From positions 1 through 48,648 of the forward strand of contig JAJBBH010000066.1 in NCBI GenBank assembly GCA_020532185.1: a DNA stretch of 48,648 nt. The letters run 5' to 3'. Of the stretch, positions 1-10,100 are shown piece by piece (positions within the stretch are counted from its first letter, which is position 1; each line of letters opens with the position of its first letter). The stretch comes from Candidatus Cloacimonadota bacterium. GTDB taxonomy: Bacteria > Cloacimonadota > Cloacimonadia > Cloacimonadales > WRIO01. The position numbers were made by a program, and so were the translations under genes. The notes under the pieces were generated by a model that was not told the origin of the DNA, searched no databases, and saw nothing but the letters and a program-made list of their open reading frames with translations.

Positions 1-65
1 AAAAAAGCATATTTACAAATAATTCAAGATTTTTATTGACAAAAAAAGCGTATATAAATAAGTGT

Positions 66-80
66 TGAGAATGAATCTCA
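66..80 (+). promoter_or_regulatory. Fur box upstream of fur-feoB
   Basis: The 15-mer TGAGAATGAATCTCA is a 7-1-7 inverted repeat with a single mismatch and matches the classical Fur core TGATAATNATTATCA at 12 of 15 positions. With one more base on each side the outer 6 bp arms TTGAGA and TCTCAA pair perfectly. It sits 38 bases before the preferred fur start codon. A TTGACA at 36-41 and a TATAAA at 53-58 lie just upstream, but their spacing is too short to form a standard promoter pair. The likely role is iron-dependent autorepression of the operon. Confidence 0.7.
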
Positions 81-117
81 ATCGCAATGATTGAAGTCAA
101 ATATAAGTGAGGTGAAA

Positions 118-549
118 ATGACAGACTATAAGCAAGTATTTGAAGACTATCTTAAGACTCAGAACCTTTTGCTAACACCACAAAGGCTAAGCATTCTCGA
201 TGCAGTGCTCTCAATTGACAGTCATTTTGATGCAGAAATTTTGCTTGAAATTGTACAAAAAACAAACAAAAATGTCTCACGTGCAACTGTCTATCGCACA
301 ATTCCACTTTTAATTGACGCAGGACTACTAAGCAGTTCAGACAGCATGGAAGAAAAAGAGTCTTACGAGTGCGTTTTGGGCAACACCAAGCACTTTCATC
401 TACTCTGCACAGTCTGTAATAATATTTTGGAAGAAGACGAAAGCAAAGACCTATTGGATTTATTAAACAAAGCCTGCAAGAAAAACAAATTTAAAATGAA
501 TGATTATATATTAACAATAAAAGGAGTATGCCGTGCTTGCAAAAAATAA
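118..549 (+). CDS. fur: Fur-family metal-responsive transcriptional regulator
   Basis: This is a 143-residue Fur-family repressor. The N-terminal winged helix includes the TPQR segment (20-23) and the recognition helix around VSRATVYR (53-60). The C-terminal metal-binding and dimerisation domain contains HxHxxC at 92-97. The structural zinc is probably held by the CxxC pairs C97/C100 and C138/C141. The frame is open back to a TTG at 91, but ATG 118 is chosen because GAGGTG (109-114) lies just before it. The gene overlaps feoB by 17 bases. The Fur box upstream and ferrous transporter downstream favour Fur over the sister regulators Zur and PerR, though the sequence alone does not settle the metal. 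Confidence 0.88.
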   Translation: MTDYKQVFEDYLKTQNLLLTPQRLSILDAVLSIDSHFDAEILLEIVQKTNKNVSRATVYRTIPLLIDAGLLSSSDSMEEKESYECVLGNTKHFHLLCTVCNNILEEDESKDLLDLLNKACKKNKFKMNDYILTIKGVCRACKK

Positions 550-2875
550 GCTAAGAATAGCACTGATAGGCAATCCAAATAGCGGAAAAACAACGCTATT
601 CAATGCCCTGACAGGCTCAAATCAGCATGTTGGAAACTGGCCAGGTGTAACTGTAGAAAAGAAAAGTGGCATCATGAAGCACAAAGATTATGAGCTTGAA
701 ATAATTGACTTACCTGGTATATATTCGCTTAATGCTCAGTCTTTAGACGAGAAAATTGCCAGAAATTTCATAGTCAATGAACAGCCTGATCTAATCTTAA
801 ATATTGTAGATGCGGGCAATATGGAAAGAAACCTATATCTCACCATGCAGCTTTTGCAATACAGAAAGCCTGTCTTAATTGCGTTAAACATGATTGACTT
901 GCTCGAAAAAATGGATATGATTGTCGATTATCCAAAGATGGAAACAATGCTAAATTGTCCGATCATGCCTATTTCCGCAACCAAAAAAGAAGGACTCGAA
1001 GAGCTTAAAAACAAGCTAATCAGCGTTGATTCGTTCCAAGAATATATCTCAACCGCAAAAGTCGCTTATGATGAGGTGATTTTTGCAAGTATCGACCGCA
1101 TAGAAAACTTCTTAGAAGCTGAAGCAGGCGAAGATATAAATCAATATCTATATACAAAACAAGTAGATTCATGCCAGATTGACGACCCATGTATATACTA
1201 TGGAACAATCGATAAACATTATTTCTTCTTAAGGCTTTTAGAACAAGATGAGCTGATTATCAAAAACATTAACTATGACTTTATGAACTTTGTAAACCGT
1301 GAACGTGAAAAGATCTCAAAACACACACGTATGCAAACAGAACTATTAATTGCAGAAGGCATATATGGTTACGTTCGTGGTTTATGCAAAGATGTCATCC
1401 AACGCAAAACTTCATCAAGAAAAAAGAACTCTGACTCTTTAGACCAAGTTTTCTTAAATCAAATATTTGGCTTACCTGTCTTTGTCCTAATCATGTACCT
1501 TGTCTTCAGCTTATCAATGACTTTTAGCGAGCCTTTTATTGGGTTTATCGAGATCTTTTTTGAAGGACTTTTGGTTGATGGTACACGCAACTTGCTAACA
1601 ATGATGCATTTCCCTGAATTTCTCAAGATTATTATTGCTGACGGCTTAGGCGGCGGCTTGATGACAGTCTTATCATTTGTTCCACCTATTTTCCTGATTT
1701 TCTTATGTTTATCAATCTTAGAAGATTCTGGCTATATGGCACGTGCGGCTTTTGTGATGGACAAAGTTATGCGTTACTTGGGCTTATCTGGAAAAGCAGT
1801 AATCCCCATGATAGTTGGGTTTGGCTGTACTGTTCCTGCTATTATGGCTACCAGAACATTGGACAGCAAGCGTGATCGAGTCATGACTATTTTGCTTGTA
1901 CCTTTTATTCAATGCGGTGCAAAGATACCCGTTTACACAATGTTTGCTATGGTTTTCTTCAGGCAATATGCAGGTTTAGCGATTTTCCTGATTTATCTAT
2001 TGGGCATTTTCTTTGCATTTATCTCTGCAATTCTCTTTAAAAAGCTCTTATTCATTGGGCATACAAGCGAGTTTGTGATGGAATTGCCGTCATATCACCT
2101 TCCAACATGGAATGGTATTATGACACATACCTGGTTTAAATTGAAATCATTTGTACTAAGAGCTGGGCAAACCATTCTTATTGTGATGATATTCATGGCT
2201 TTACTAAACTCTTTGCCACTTTATCACAATGCAAAAGATAATATCACAGAGACACCCCTTACCCTCAGTGGCAAAGTATTGACCCCACTTTTCAAGCCTA
2301 TGGGTATTGAAAAAGACAATTGGCATGCTACACTGGCACTCTTTACAGGCTTCTTTGCAAAAGAGGCAATCATAGGTACTTTTGAAGGTCTTAATTTGTC
2401 AGAAAACTTTGATACTCATGCAGAAGAGGAAGAAGAATTCAGTATTGCAGATTCATTTATCGAAGCTATAAGCGAGTTTAAAGAGGGTATTATTGGAGCG
2501 TTCCATAAGTTTTTCAATCCTTTTAAATTGGAAGAAATAGAGCAAGAAGAAGAGGAACTTAATACTCACTACTTGAAGCATAAGTTCAAGTCTGTACATC
2601 AAGTCATAGCTTATCTGCTCTTTATCATGATATATGCACCATGTATGGCGTCAATTGTGGCTGCTCGCACAGAAGCAGGCTCCAGGCTGGCATTATTCCA
2701 GGTCGTATATCTCACTGTTCTGGCATGGATTGTTGGTACTTTTTACTATCAATTTAGCCAACTAAAAGATGGCATCTCATGGATGATGCTGTTGCCAATC
2801 GTGCTATCATTTGGCTTATTGGCATTTATCAAATTTTACGCAAAAGATGAAAATAATATAATGGATAGAGGTTAA
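533..2875 (+). CDS. feoB: Ferrous iron transporter FeoB
   Basis: FeoB is the inner-membrane Fe(II) transporter with an N-terminal G-protein domain. The 780 residues show G1 GNPNSGKT (13-20), G3 DLPG (59-62) and G4 NMID (119-122). Two Gate-type membrane repeats follow, with the conserved cysteine segments GFGCTVPA and CGAKIPVY, and then a C-terminal membrane region. A strongly acidic cytoplasmic stretch, rich in glutamate runs, lies at about 625-690. The start is GTG 533, with AAGGAG at 521-526, inside the end of fur, so translation is probably coupled. The length is normal for the family. No separate canonical feoA is present, but the next gene carries a FeoA-like half-domain. Uptake of Fe(II) fits an anaerobic lifestyle. 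Confidence 0.96.
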   Translation: MLAKNKLRIALIGNPNSGKTTLFNALTGSNQHVGNWPGVTVEKKSGIMKHKDYELEIIDLPGIYSLNAQSLDEKIARNFIVNEQPDLILNIVDAGNMERNLYLTMQLLQYRKPVLIALNMIDLLEKMDMIVDYPKMETMLNCPIMPISATKKEGLEELKNKLISVDSFQEYISTAKVAYDEVIFASIDRIENFLEAEAGEDINQYLYTKQVDSCQIDDPCIYYGTIDKHYFFLRLLEQDELIIKNINYDFMNFVNREREKISKHTRMQTELLIAEGIYGYVRGLCKDVIQRKTSSRKKNSDSLDQVFLNQIFGLPVFVLIMYLVFSLSMTFSEPFIGFIEIFFEGLLVDGTRNLLTMMHFPEFLKIIIADGLGGGLMTVLSFVPPIFLIFLCLSILEDSGYMARAAFVMDKVMRYLGLSGKAVIPMIVGFGCTVPAIMATRTLDSKRDRVMTILLVPFIQCGAKIPVYTMFAMVFFRQYAGLAIFLIYLLGIFFAFISAILFKKLLFIGHTSEFVMELPSYHLPTWNGIMTHTWFKLKSFVLRAGQTILIVMIFMALLNSLPLYHNAKDNITETPLTLSGKVLTPLFKPMGIEKDNWHATLALFTGFFAKEAIIGTFEGLNLSENFDTHAEEEEEFSIADSFIEAISEFKEGIIGAFHKFFNPFKLEEIEQEEEELNTHYLKHKFKSVHQVIAYLLFIMIYAPCMASIVAARTEAGSRLALFQVVYLTVLAWIVGTFYYQFSQLKDGISWMMLLPIVLSFGLLAFIKFYAKDENNIMDRG

Positions 2876-2877
2876 AC

Positions 2878-3153
2878 ATGTGGTTTAAAAACAGAGGAAG
2901 AAAACCTTGTGGTGCTTGCCCAAGAAGAAGACCCCTCGATAATAGCTTGGAATCAGCATTTGAAGACGAACAATACAAAATCATCAACAATCCACACCGC
3001 AAATCATTTGAGCTTGGTTTGTTTAATGGCAATGTGATTAAAGTAATTAGAAATAATTGTAATCAAAGAAATATCATTATTGGAGTTGCTGACTCAAGAT
3101 ATATTATTTCCAAAGATATTGCCAGACATATCAAAGTGGAGATGGTGAGCTAA
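2878..3153 (+). CDS. FeoA-like small protein with N-terminal CxxC
   Basis: This 91-residue protein begins two bases after the feoB stop. The C-terminal half (about 44-88) follows the FeoA/SH3-like pattern: ELGLFNGNVIKVIRNN, then IIIGVADSRYIISKDIARHIKV, which mirrors the FeoA order of elGl.pG..i.v followed by v.g..i.lr...A..I.V. The N-terminal half is not canonical FeoA. It is basic and carries a CGAC motif (C11, C14), with a further cysteine at C61. FeoA stimulates FeoB through its G domain, while FeoC-type partners often carry cysteines, so this could combine both features. The assignment rests on pattern similarity and position, and the cysteine function is unknown. Confidence 0.65.
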   Translation: MWFKNRGRKPCGACPRRRPLDNSLESAFEDEQYKIINNPHRKSFELGLFNGNVIKVIRNNCNQRNIIIGVADSRYIISKDIARHIKVEMVS

Positions 3154-3263
3154 AAAACGTAGGTACATGTTTTTAACTTGTGCTTGCAAAAGCATAACGC
3201 AATGGCACGTAAAAACATTATTATCTGACAAGTTAAAAACTTGTTGTTACGATTAATTCGAAC

Positions 3264-3293
3264 ATAAAAAAAGCAGGTCGTAAGACCTGCTTT
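3264..3293 (-). terminator. Rho-independent terminator between feo operon and serC
   Basis: A perfect 10 bp stem, AAAGCAGGTC paired with GACCTGCTTT around a GTAA loop, lies between two convergent genes. Read on the minus strand it is followed by a run of seven T, so it is a strong terminator for serC. On the plus strand the tail is weaker (TTTAATATAA), but it may also stop feo transcripts. A second hairpin, ACAAGTT-AAA-AACTTGT, occurs at 3228-3244. Confidence 0.85.
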
Positions 3294-3312
3294 AATATAA
3301 TCAAATACTTAA

Positions 3313-4395
3313 TTAACCATTTTTCTTTTGGAAATCATCCATAAATTCGCCAAGAGCTTTGGTTGATTCTAATGGAAGTGAGTTATATGTTGATGCACGG
3401 CAGCCGCCAACTGAGCGGTGACCTTTTAAGTTATTCATTCCAGCTTTTTTTGCTTCATCAATAAATTGTGCTTCTAATTCTTCGCTTGGAAGTCTGAATG
3501 TGATATTCATCAATGAACGATCTTCTTTTTCAACAGTGCCCTTATAGAAGCCGCCACTGTTATCAATTGCGTCATAGATATAAGCAGCTTTCTTTTGGTT
3601 ATTGAGTAAGACGTTTTCTAAGCCTTGTTTTTCAATCCATTGTAATACCAAGCCAATAACATAAACTGGGAATGTTGGTGGTGTATTAAACATTGAATCT
3701 TTGTCGATATGTGTTTTGTATGCCATCATTGTTGGAAGGTTTTTGTTCATTCTTTCGATCAAGTCTCTACGAATAACCACAGCGGTTGCACCAGCAGGTC
3801 CGATATTCTTTTGAGCACCAGCATAAATCAAGCCGTATTTATTGCCATCAACTGGGCGGCTCAAGAAGTCGGATGACATATCAGCAACTAATAAAACATC
3901 TTTTGGCACTTCAAGATCTTTGTGATATTCTGTACCGTAGATGGTATTGTTTGTACAATAATGTAAGTATGCTGGGTTTTCTGACAATTCGAATGATTTT
4001 GGTAAATAGCTAAATTTCTTGTCTTCTGATGTTGCTGCAAGGTGAGCTTGTTTGCCAATTTTAAGTGCTTCTTTGTAAGCTTTTCCTGCCCATTCACCTG
4101 TGTTGATATAGTTTGCAACTTTATCTTCTGGGCAAAGGTTTAATGGGAGCATGTAAAATTGTGTGCTTGCACCGCCACCTAAGAATAAAACGGAATAATC
4201 ATCGCCTACATTGAGCAATCTTTTCATGGTGTTGACTGCAACGTCAAAGATTTCTTGATAATCTTTAGAGCGGTGGCTCATTTCCATAACAGACAAGCCT
4301 TTACCTTTGTAGTCAACTAAATCTTTTTGAACTTCTTGCAATACCTCTAAAGGTAATACTGCAGGACCAGCACTAAAATTATGAATTCTTTTCAT
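3313..4395 (-). CDS. serC: Phosphoserine aminotransferase SerC
   Basis: SerC converts 3-phosphohydroxypyruvate and glutamate to phosphoserine and 2-oxoglutarate in serine synthesis, and also acts in the pyridoxal phosphate pathway of some bacteria. The 360-residue protein opens with the diagnostic HNFSAGPAVLP. The PLP-binding lysine lies in GLIYAGAQKNIGPAG (K196), close to its E. coli position. The C-terminal GHRSVGGCRAS motif is present. The frame can be extended four codons to a TTG at 4407, but that codon overlaps the GGAGG ribosome site (4401-4405), so ATG 4395 is the start. It stands alone on the minus strand with its own terminator. Confidence 0.96.
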   Translation of the reverse strand: MKRIHNFSAGPAVLPLEVLQEVQKDLVDYKGKGLSVMEMSHRSKDYQEIFDVAVNTMKRLLNVGDDYSVLFLGGGASTQFYMLPLNLCPEDKVANYINTGEWAGKAYKEALKIGKQAHLAATSEDKKFSYLPKSFELSENPAYLHYCTNNTIYGTEYHKDLEVPKDVLLVADMSSDFLSRPVDGNKYGLIYAGAQKNIGPAGATAVVIRRDLIERMNKNLPTMMAYKTHIDKDSMFNTPPTFPVYVIGLVLQWIEKQGLENVLLNNQKKAAYIYDAIDNSGGFYKGTVEKEDRSLMNITFRLPSEELEAQFIDEAKKAGMNNLKGHRSVGGCRASTYNSLPLESTKALGEFMDDFQKKNG

Positions 4396-4426
4396 AACAT
4401 CCTCCAAAATATTATAATTACATTAC

Positions 4427-4455
4427 TTGTAACAAAAAATGTGTTTTTCTGGCAA
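4427..4455 (-). promoter_or_regulatory. Possible serC promoter
   Basis: On the minus strand TTGCCA (4450-4455) is separated by 17 bases from TTACAA (4427-4432), about 30 bases before the serC start. The -35 matches others in the window, but the -10 is only a fair match. Confidence 0.35.
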
Positions 4456-4671
4456 GCTTTTTTTTATATTATTTTGAAATTGTCGGTTTTCGCTCATATA
4501 CAAGGCTTTAATTGCTTTTTTGAAAAACCTGTAATCTTGTAATAAAAACAAATTAGCCCTTCCAAATATTTGTCTATCTGTTATTTTTTTGGTTTCATGG
4601 CGATTTAAAATAGGATTTTATATAATTAGTAATCCATATATAAACTCTTTTGAAAATAATATTAATTTTTG

Positions 4672-4700
4672 TTGCCAAAATGTTTGCCTTATGATAATAT
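4672..4700 (+). promoter_or_regulatory. Promoter of the hybrid sensor kinase
   Basis: TTGCCA (4672-4677) and TAATAT (4695-4700) are spaced by exactly 17 bases. They lie 39 bases upstream of the kinase ATG, which has its own GAGGAG ribosome site at 4729-4734. Confidence 0.6.
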
Positions 4701-4739
4701 GGCATCTAAGAAAATTGAGTTTTAATATGAGGAGTAGTA

Positions 4740-6848
4740 ATGACGATAATTCTTGTCTATGTTTATGAAATTGTGATAGTAATCTTAATCATTTTTATTG
4801 CATTTTTGCTCTTTCTCTACAAGAGTAATAAGAAAAAATTAAGAGAATGTAGGATAAACAAAGAAGATCTGCAGAATAAAAACACTTTTTTGAATACGAA
4901 CCTTGTTGATAATAACCCTGCCGCAATTCAAATTATCGACCATAATGGATTTTCTATTCATTATAATCAATCTTTCATTGATCTTTTTGGATATATACCT
5001 GCAGATGATATAAATATATTTGAGGATGAAAGATTGCTTGTGCATGGCTTTAAAGAGCTTTTGCAACGAGTAAAAAATGGTGAAAGTACGATTTTCCCTG
5101 TTTTTGATTATAATCCTCACCATAGTAATAAAACATTTGAAGATAAAGAGTTAAGCTTAAAAATGACTGCATATAGCATCCAAGAAAGCCCAGATAAACC
5201 AAGAACATACATTTTTAGCTATTATGACGAGACTGAAAAGGCACAAGCATTGTCTGCACTAATAAAAAGCGAAAGTATTGCTCACACTGTTATTGATAAT
5301 TCACCGATAGGGATTGTGGTGCGCTCAAATACTGGACGACTTCTCCTTTATAATCAAGCATGGATCGATATTTGGGAAATAAAAAGTGAAGAACTGGCTC
5401 GTGAATTACAAAACAAGGATACCTTGCAGTTTGAAGGCTGGAAAGAAGCTTATGATGAACACCTGCAAAGAGTTAGAAATGTCTATTTAAATGGTGGAGA
5501 ATACACAAGTTCAGAGATTTATACAAATGATAAGGGTGATCCAAAAGACTATCCACGAATTGTAACACAACGCTTTTCGAGTGTATGCAACAAAATGGGG
5601 CAGGTCGAATTTGTAGTTATTTTTACCACAGATATCACAGAGCAAAAAAGGCAAGAAGAAGAGCGATTACACCTCAATGCACAGCTTGGACATTCGCAAA
5701 AGATGGAGTCGATTGGGCGTCTCGCTGGCGGTATCTCGCATGATTTTAATAATATGCTCAGCGTAATTATTGGCTATTCTGATATGGCAATCTTAAATGC
5801 AGATGAAAATGAGCCAATTCATGGATATCTTTCCGAGATTAATAAGGCGGCAATAAAATCAGCAAATCTAACACGGCAATTGCTCGCATTTGCTCGAAAA
5901 CAAACTATCAATCCTGTCGAGATTGACCTCAATATGGCGGTTAATGGCTTGAAAAAAATGCTCAATAGACTGATTGGTGAAAATATTAAGCTGATCTTTT
6001 CACCATCTCAGTCAGAAATATTGATCAAGTTTGATTCTTCTCAATTAGATCAGATTTTAGCAAACTTATGCGTTAATGCACGCGATGCTATCAAAGGAAA
6101 TGGCATTATCGAAATCAAAACAGATATCAAATATATAAAGGATAGTTTTAGTGTCTTCAATCCCGAATTAGCAGCAGGAGAATATGCATTATTGAGCGTG
6201 AATGACAACGGCTGTGGCATGGATGAAGAAACAATTGAAAATATCTTTGAGCCCTTTTTTACAACAAAAGAACAAGGCGAAGGGACTGGGCTTGGTCTTG
6301 CCACTGTTTATGGGATTATTAAGCAGAATAATGGCTTTATAGAGGTGATGAGCCAGATCGATGCGGGATCGTCATTTAATATTTATTTGCCAATTTTCAA
6401 TAAAGAAGTTGATGGAAGCACTGCAGAAAGAAACGAGCAGATGGCTAATATGGGCTATGAAACTGTTTTGCTCGTTGAAGATGAATTCTCTCTGCTCGAT
6501 ATGGCACAAGATATGTTAAATTTACATGGATATCACGTCTTAAGTGCGAACTCTGGCAAAGAAGCTATGAAAATAATTGACGAATACGAAGGAAAAATAC
6601 ACCTGCTCATCACCGACTTGGTGATGCCAGAAATTAACGGCAAACAGGTAGCTGACTATTTCTTCGAAAAAAGAAATACTGGTCAATGCCTTTATATGTC
6701 AGGATATACAGACAATATTATTGACGGTATTGACTTGAATAACAACTCAAGACATTTTATTCAAAAACCTTTTGATATCGAAAAATTTACTAAAAAAACG
6801 AGAAAAGTCTTAGATTCAGGCAAATCTTCAAATGAAGAAGATTGTTGA
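4740..6848 (+). CDS. Hybrid sensor histidine kinase (PAS-HisKA-HATPase-REC)
   Basis: This is a 702-residue membrane-anchored hybrid kinase. One hydrophobic helix (about 5-27) is followed by two PAS-like sensor domains (about 55-165 and 180-302). The HisKA helix has the phosphoacceptor H334 in [10 protein letters not shown]. The ATPase domain shows the N box around N446, the G1 box DNGCGM (489-494) and the G2 box GEGTGLGLA (513-521). A C-terminal receiver domain has the acidic pair at E580/D581, phosphoacceptor D626 (LLITDLVMP), S654 and K676. With no periplasmic loop, the PAS domains must sense a cytoplasmic or redox signal. There is no partner regulator or output domain next to it, so the final target is unknown. 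It is monocistronic, with its own promoter. Confidence 0.9.
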   Translation: MTIILVYVYEIVIVILIIFIAFLLFLYKSNKKKLRECRINKEDLQNKNTFLNTNLVDNNPAAIQIIDHNGFSIHYNQSFIDLFGYIPADDINIFEDERLLVHGFKELLQRVKNGESTIFPVFDYNPHHSNKTFEDKELSLKMTAYSIQESPDKPRTYIFSYYDETEKAQALSALIKSESIAHTVIDNSPIGIVVRSNTGRLLLYNQAWIDIWEIKSEELARELQNKDTLQFEGWKEAYDEHLQRVRNVYLNGGEYTSSEIYTNDKGDPKDYPRIVTQRFSSVCNKMGQVEFVVIFTTDITEQKRQEEERLHLNAQLGHSQKMESIGRLAGGISHDFNNMLSVIIGYSDMAILNADENEPIHGYLSEINKAAIKSANLTRQLLAFARKQTINPVEIDLNMAVNGLKKMLNRLIGENIKLIFSPSQSEILIKFDSSQLDQILANLCVNARDAIKGNGIIEIKTDIKYIKDSFSVFNPELAAGEYALLSVNDNGCGMDEETIENIFEPFFTTKEQGEGTGLGLATVYGIIKQNNGFIEVMSQIDAGSSFNIYLPIFNKEVDGSTAERNEQMANMGYETVLLVEDEFSLLDMAQDMLNLHGYHVLSANSGKEAMKIIDEYEGKIHLLITDLVMPEINGKQVADYFFEKRNTGQCLYMSGYTDNIIDGIDLNNNSRHFIQKPFDIEKFTKKTRKVLDSGKSSNEEDC

Positions 6849-6919
6849 TTTGCTTCGCAAAAGAGTACGAATGAGAAAGTGAATAAGTAATTTTACTTGG
6901 CTGCAATTTATTTTGCAGT

Positions 6920-7006
6920 ATAAATTCTTGCATAATTTATGGATTGATGTTTTTGATAAACCCAGGGGTTTATATTGGACAAGCACAAGGCATTGCCTCT
7001 ACAAAT
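6920..7006. repeat. Dispersed intergenic repeat, copy A
   Basis: This element starts with a hairpin ATAAATT-loop-AATTTAT (6920-6940) and contains a second stem ATAAACC-CAGG-GGTTTAT (6956-6973, with one extra internal pair). It ends in a 30-base core (6977-7006) beginning GGACAAGCACAAGGCATTG. The same core, 28 of 30 identical, recurs at 13352-13381 after a similar hairpin. The core is an imperfect inverted repeat (GGACAA, then TTGCC or TTGTCC), so it could fold in RNA. It looks like a REP/MITE-type non-coding repeat. Confidence 0.7.
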
Positions 7007-7117
7007 AAAAAACCAGTTTTTTATTTAATAAGGTATAAAACACATATCATTAAAAGCTGTTAATACAGTGTATAAGTAGGGGCTAAGATAGTTTTGCAAA
7101 ATAAATCAAAAAATGCT

Positions 7118-7145
7118 TTGACATAATATTGCTTTTATTCATAAT
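7118..7145 (+). promoter_or_regulatory. Promoter of dnaE
   Basis: TTGACA (7118-7123) is followed after 16 bases by CATAAT (7140-7145). The ATG lies 27 bases further on, which gives a short leader carrying the GAGAGGAAA ribosome site. Confidence 0.55.
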
Positions 7146-7172
7146 GAATAAAAATATGAGAGGAAATAGTTA

Positions 7173-10100
7173 ATGGCTTTTATACATCTTCATAACCATA
7201 CCCAATACAGTGTTTTAGACGGTGCATGCCAAACCAACAAGATGGTTGCATTGGCAAAAGAATATGGAATGCCCGCTGTGGCTATGACAGATCACGGAAA
7301 TATGTTTGGGACAGTAGATTTTTCTACAATTGCAACAAAAGAAAAAATAAAACCAATATTTGGTATAGAGGCATATCTCGTCAATAATGACTATACTCAT
7401 CCAGATTCCAAAGCAGATGAGCGCTATCATTTGATACTATTAGTAAAAAATTCTATCGGTTATAAAAACTTGATGAAGCTTTCAACATACAGCTATACAC
7501 AAGGTTTTTATTATCATCCACGTATATCAAAGAGTTTATTACGTCAATATTCCGAAGGTTTGATTTGTCTATCTGCATGCATACAAGGCGAGATTCCACG
7601 CTTATTATTACGAGGTCAAGATGCAGAAGCTCACAAGGCTTTAGAATTTTATCGAGACGTTTTTGACGATGATTTTTACTTGGAGATCCAAGATCACGAA
7701 ATCGAAGAAGAAAAGATAGTGATGCCCAAAATAATTAGTCTGGCAGAAGCAACTAATACACCATTAGTAGCCACAAATGATTGTCATTATCTCTTAAAAA
7801 AACATGCACCCGCCCACGATGTCTTGCTCTGTATTCAAATGAATAAATCGCTTGATGATCCAAATCGTATGAGATATTCTCCGCATCTTTATTTTAAAAC
7901 AGAAGAAGAGATGCGAAAACTATTTCCTATGCACCAAGAAGCATTTGATAATACAATTGAGATAAATGAAAAAATAGATTTTCAGTTAAAATATGATAAA
8001 TTTTTGCTGCCACAATGTGATATTCCAAAAGCATTTACAAGTGAGTCTGACTATTTAAAAGATCTCTGTTATAAAGCAGTACCAAGTAGATATCCCAAGC
8101 TTACTGAAGAGATAAAAAATCGTATAGATTATGAGTTGTCAGTTATCACAAATATGGGTTTTGCCTCATACTTTTTGGTGGTGAAAGACTTTATTGATGC
8201 GGCTCGTGAGCGTGATGTGCCAGTTGGTCCTGGTCGTGGCTCAGCAGCAGGCAGTATCATCTCATATCTATTGGGTATCACTCAATTAGATCCCCTAAAA
8301 TATGGTTTGATTTTTGAGCGATTTTTGAATCCAGAGCGTATCAGTATGCCTGATATTGATATAGATTTTTGTGCAGAAGGACGTAGCAAAGTAATTGACT
8401 ATGTAATTGAGAAATATGGCAGAGAATCTGTAACACAAATTATCACTTATGGCACGCTGGGTGCCAAGTCTGTGATCAAAGATGTTGCCAGAGTGATGGA
8501 TGTGAGTGCTGCAGAATCAAATCGAATTACCAAACTGATGCCCTCAACACCTGGTATTACTCTGACAAAATGCCTGAAAGAGAGCTCTGAATTTAAAGAT
8601 TTGATGGAATCTAACGATCTTTACAAATCTATACTTGAGTATAGTTTGGTGATTGAAGGCTTGATCCGTCAAATAGGTATTCATGCTGCAGGCGTGGTGA
8701 TTGGTCCTGGAGACTTGAGCGATTATGTGCCCTTGGCAATCAGTAATCAAAAAGGTGGAGATCCCGTTGTTTTAGTGCAATATGAGGGCAAGTGGCTTGA
8801 TGATTTGAAGTTGTTAAAAATGGACTTTTTGGGATTGAAAAACCTGACAGTAATCAAGCATGCAGTTGAATTGATCAAAAAGTATAAAAAAGTTGATGTT
8901 GATATAGAAAATATAGATCTGACAGATGAAAAGACTTATCAATTATTGTCGCAGGGTATGACAGACGGAATATTCCAGTTTGAATCTGATGGAATGAAGA
9001 AATATTTATCTGAGCTGAAGCCAAACCAGTTTGAAGATTTGATCGCTATGGTGGCTCTTTATAGACCTGGACCAATGCAGTTTATCCCAAAATATATCAA
9101 GCGTAAACATGGCGAAGAAAAAGTAAGTTTTGATCATCCATTGATGGAAAATACACTCAAAGAGACTTATGGTGTTACAGTTTATCAAGAGCAGGTGATG
9201 CAGTTGTCTCGTGAGCTGGCAGGCTTTACAGGTGCCCAATCAGATGAGCTTAGAAAAGCAATAGGTAAGAAAAAGCTGGATGTAATGGAAAAGATGCGAA
9301 CTCTCTTTGCAGAAGGAGCACGAAAGAATGGGCTTAACAATGCAGTAATTGAGACAATTTGGACAGATTGGGTCAACTTTGCAAACTATGCGTTTAACAA
9401 AAGCCATGCTGCTTGTTATGCCTTTGTAGCTTATCAGACAGCTTATCTGAAAGCAAATTATCCAGTTGAATATATGGCAGCTTTATTATCACTTGAAGAG
9501 AGCACAGATAAGATACCTCAGTTTATTTATGTTGCCAAAAAAATGGGGATAAATGTATTGCCACCATCTGTAAATTACTCAGATGCAGGCTTTTCTATAC
9601 GCGATAATAATATTCTTTTTGGTTTGCAAGCTATCAAAAATGTGGGCAGTGCAGCACTGAGCTGTATAATAAATGAGAGAGATGAAAATGGACCTTATAA
9701 AGATATCTTTGAGCTGGCAGAACGGGTTGATTCGCAAGCAGTTAACAAGGCTACATTGGAAAGCTTGATTTATGCAGGGGCAATGGATGAACTGGAAGGT
9801 ACACGTGAACAACAAGTGATGGCTATAGAAAATGCGATGAGCTGTGCTATTGAAACTCAAATCAATAGGAAAAATGGACAGGTAACATTGTTTGACTTGC
9901 TTGAACCAGATGAAAAAGCCACATGTGAGCAAAAATTGCCCGAAGCAAAGGCATGGTCAATGATAGAAAAGCTGGAGCATGAAAAATCTGTTTTAGGCTT
10001 CTATTTGTCAGGTCATCCATTATCTGAGGACAAATATTTGATAGATTTATTTACCAATACTAATTCACGAGTATTATGGGAAGAAGGCAGCGAGATCTCT

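Larger units (their letters stand above)
4396..4739. other. Divergent intergenic region serC / sensor kinase
   Basis: This is 344 bases of AT-rich DNA between two divergent genes with no plausible reading frame. It holds the candidate serC promoter (4427-4455, minus) and the kinase promoter (4672-4700, plus). Nothing else was recognised in the middle part. Confidence 0.6.
6849..7172. other. Intergenic region with hairpins, dispersed repeat and dnaE promoter
   Basis: This is 324 bases without a credible gene. A hairpin CTGCAA-TTTATT-TTGCAG at 6901-6918 may end the kinase transcript. From 6920 to 7006 lies a dispersed repeat copy with two further stems (annotated separately). The dnaE promoter is at 7118-7145. 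Confidence 0.7.

Noticed and set aside
9579-9932. Minus-strand 117-residue frame inside dnaE
   Set aside because: It is a shadow of the conserved polymerase sequence on the plus strand.
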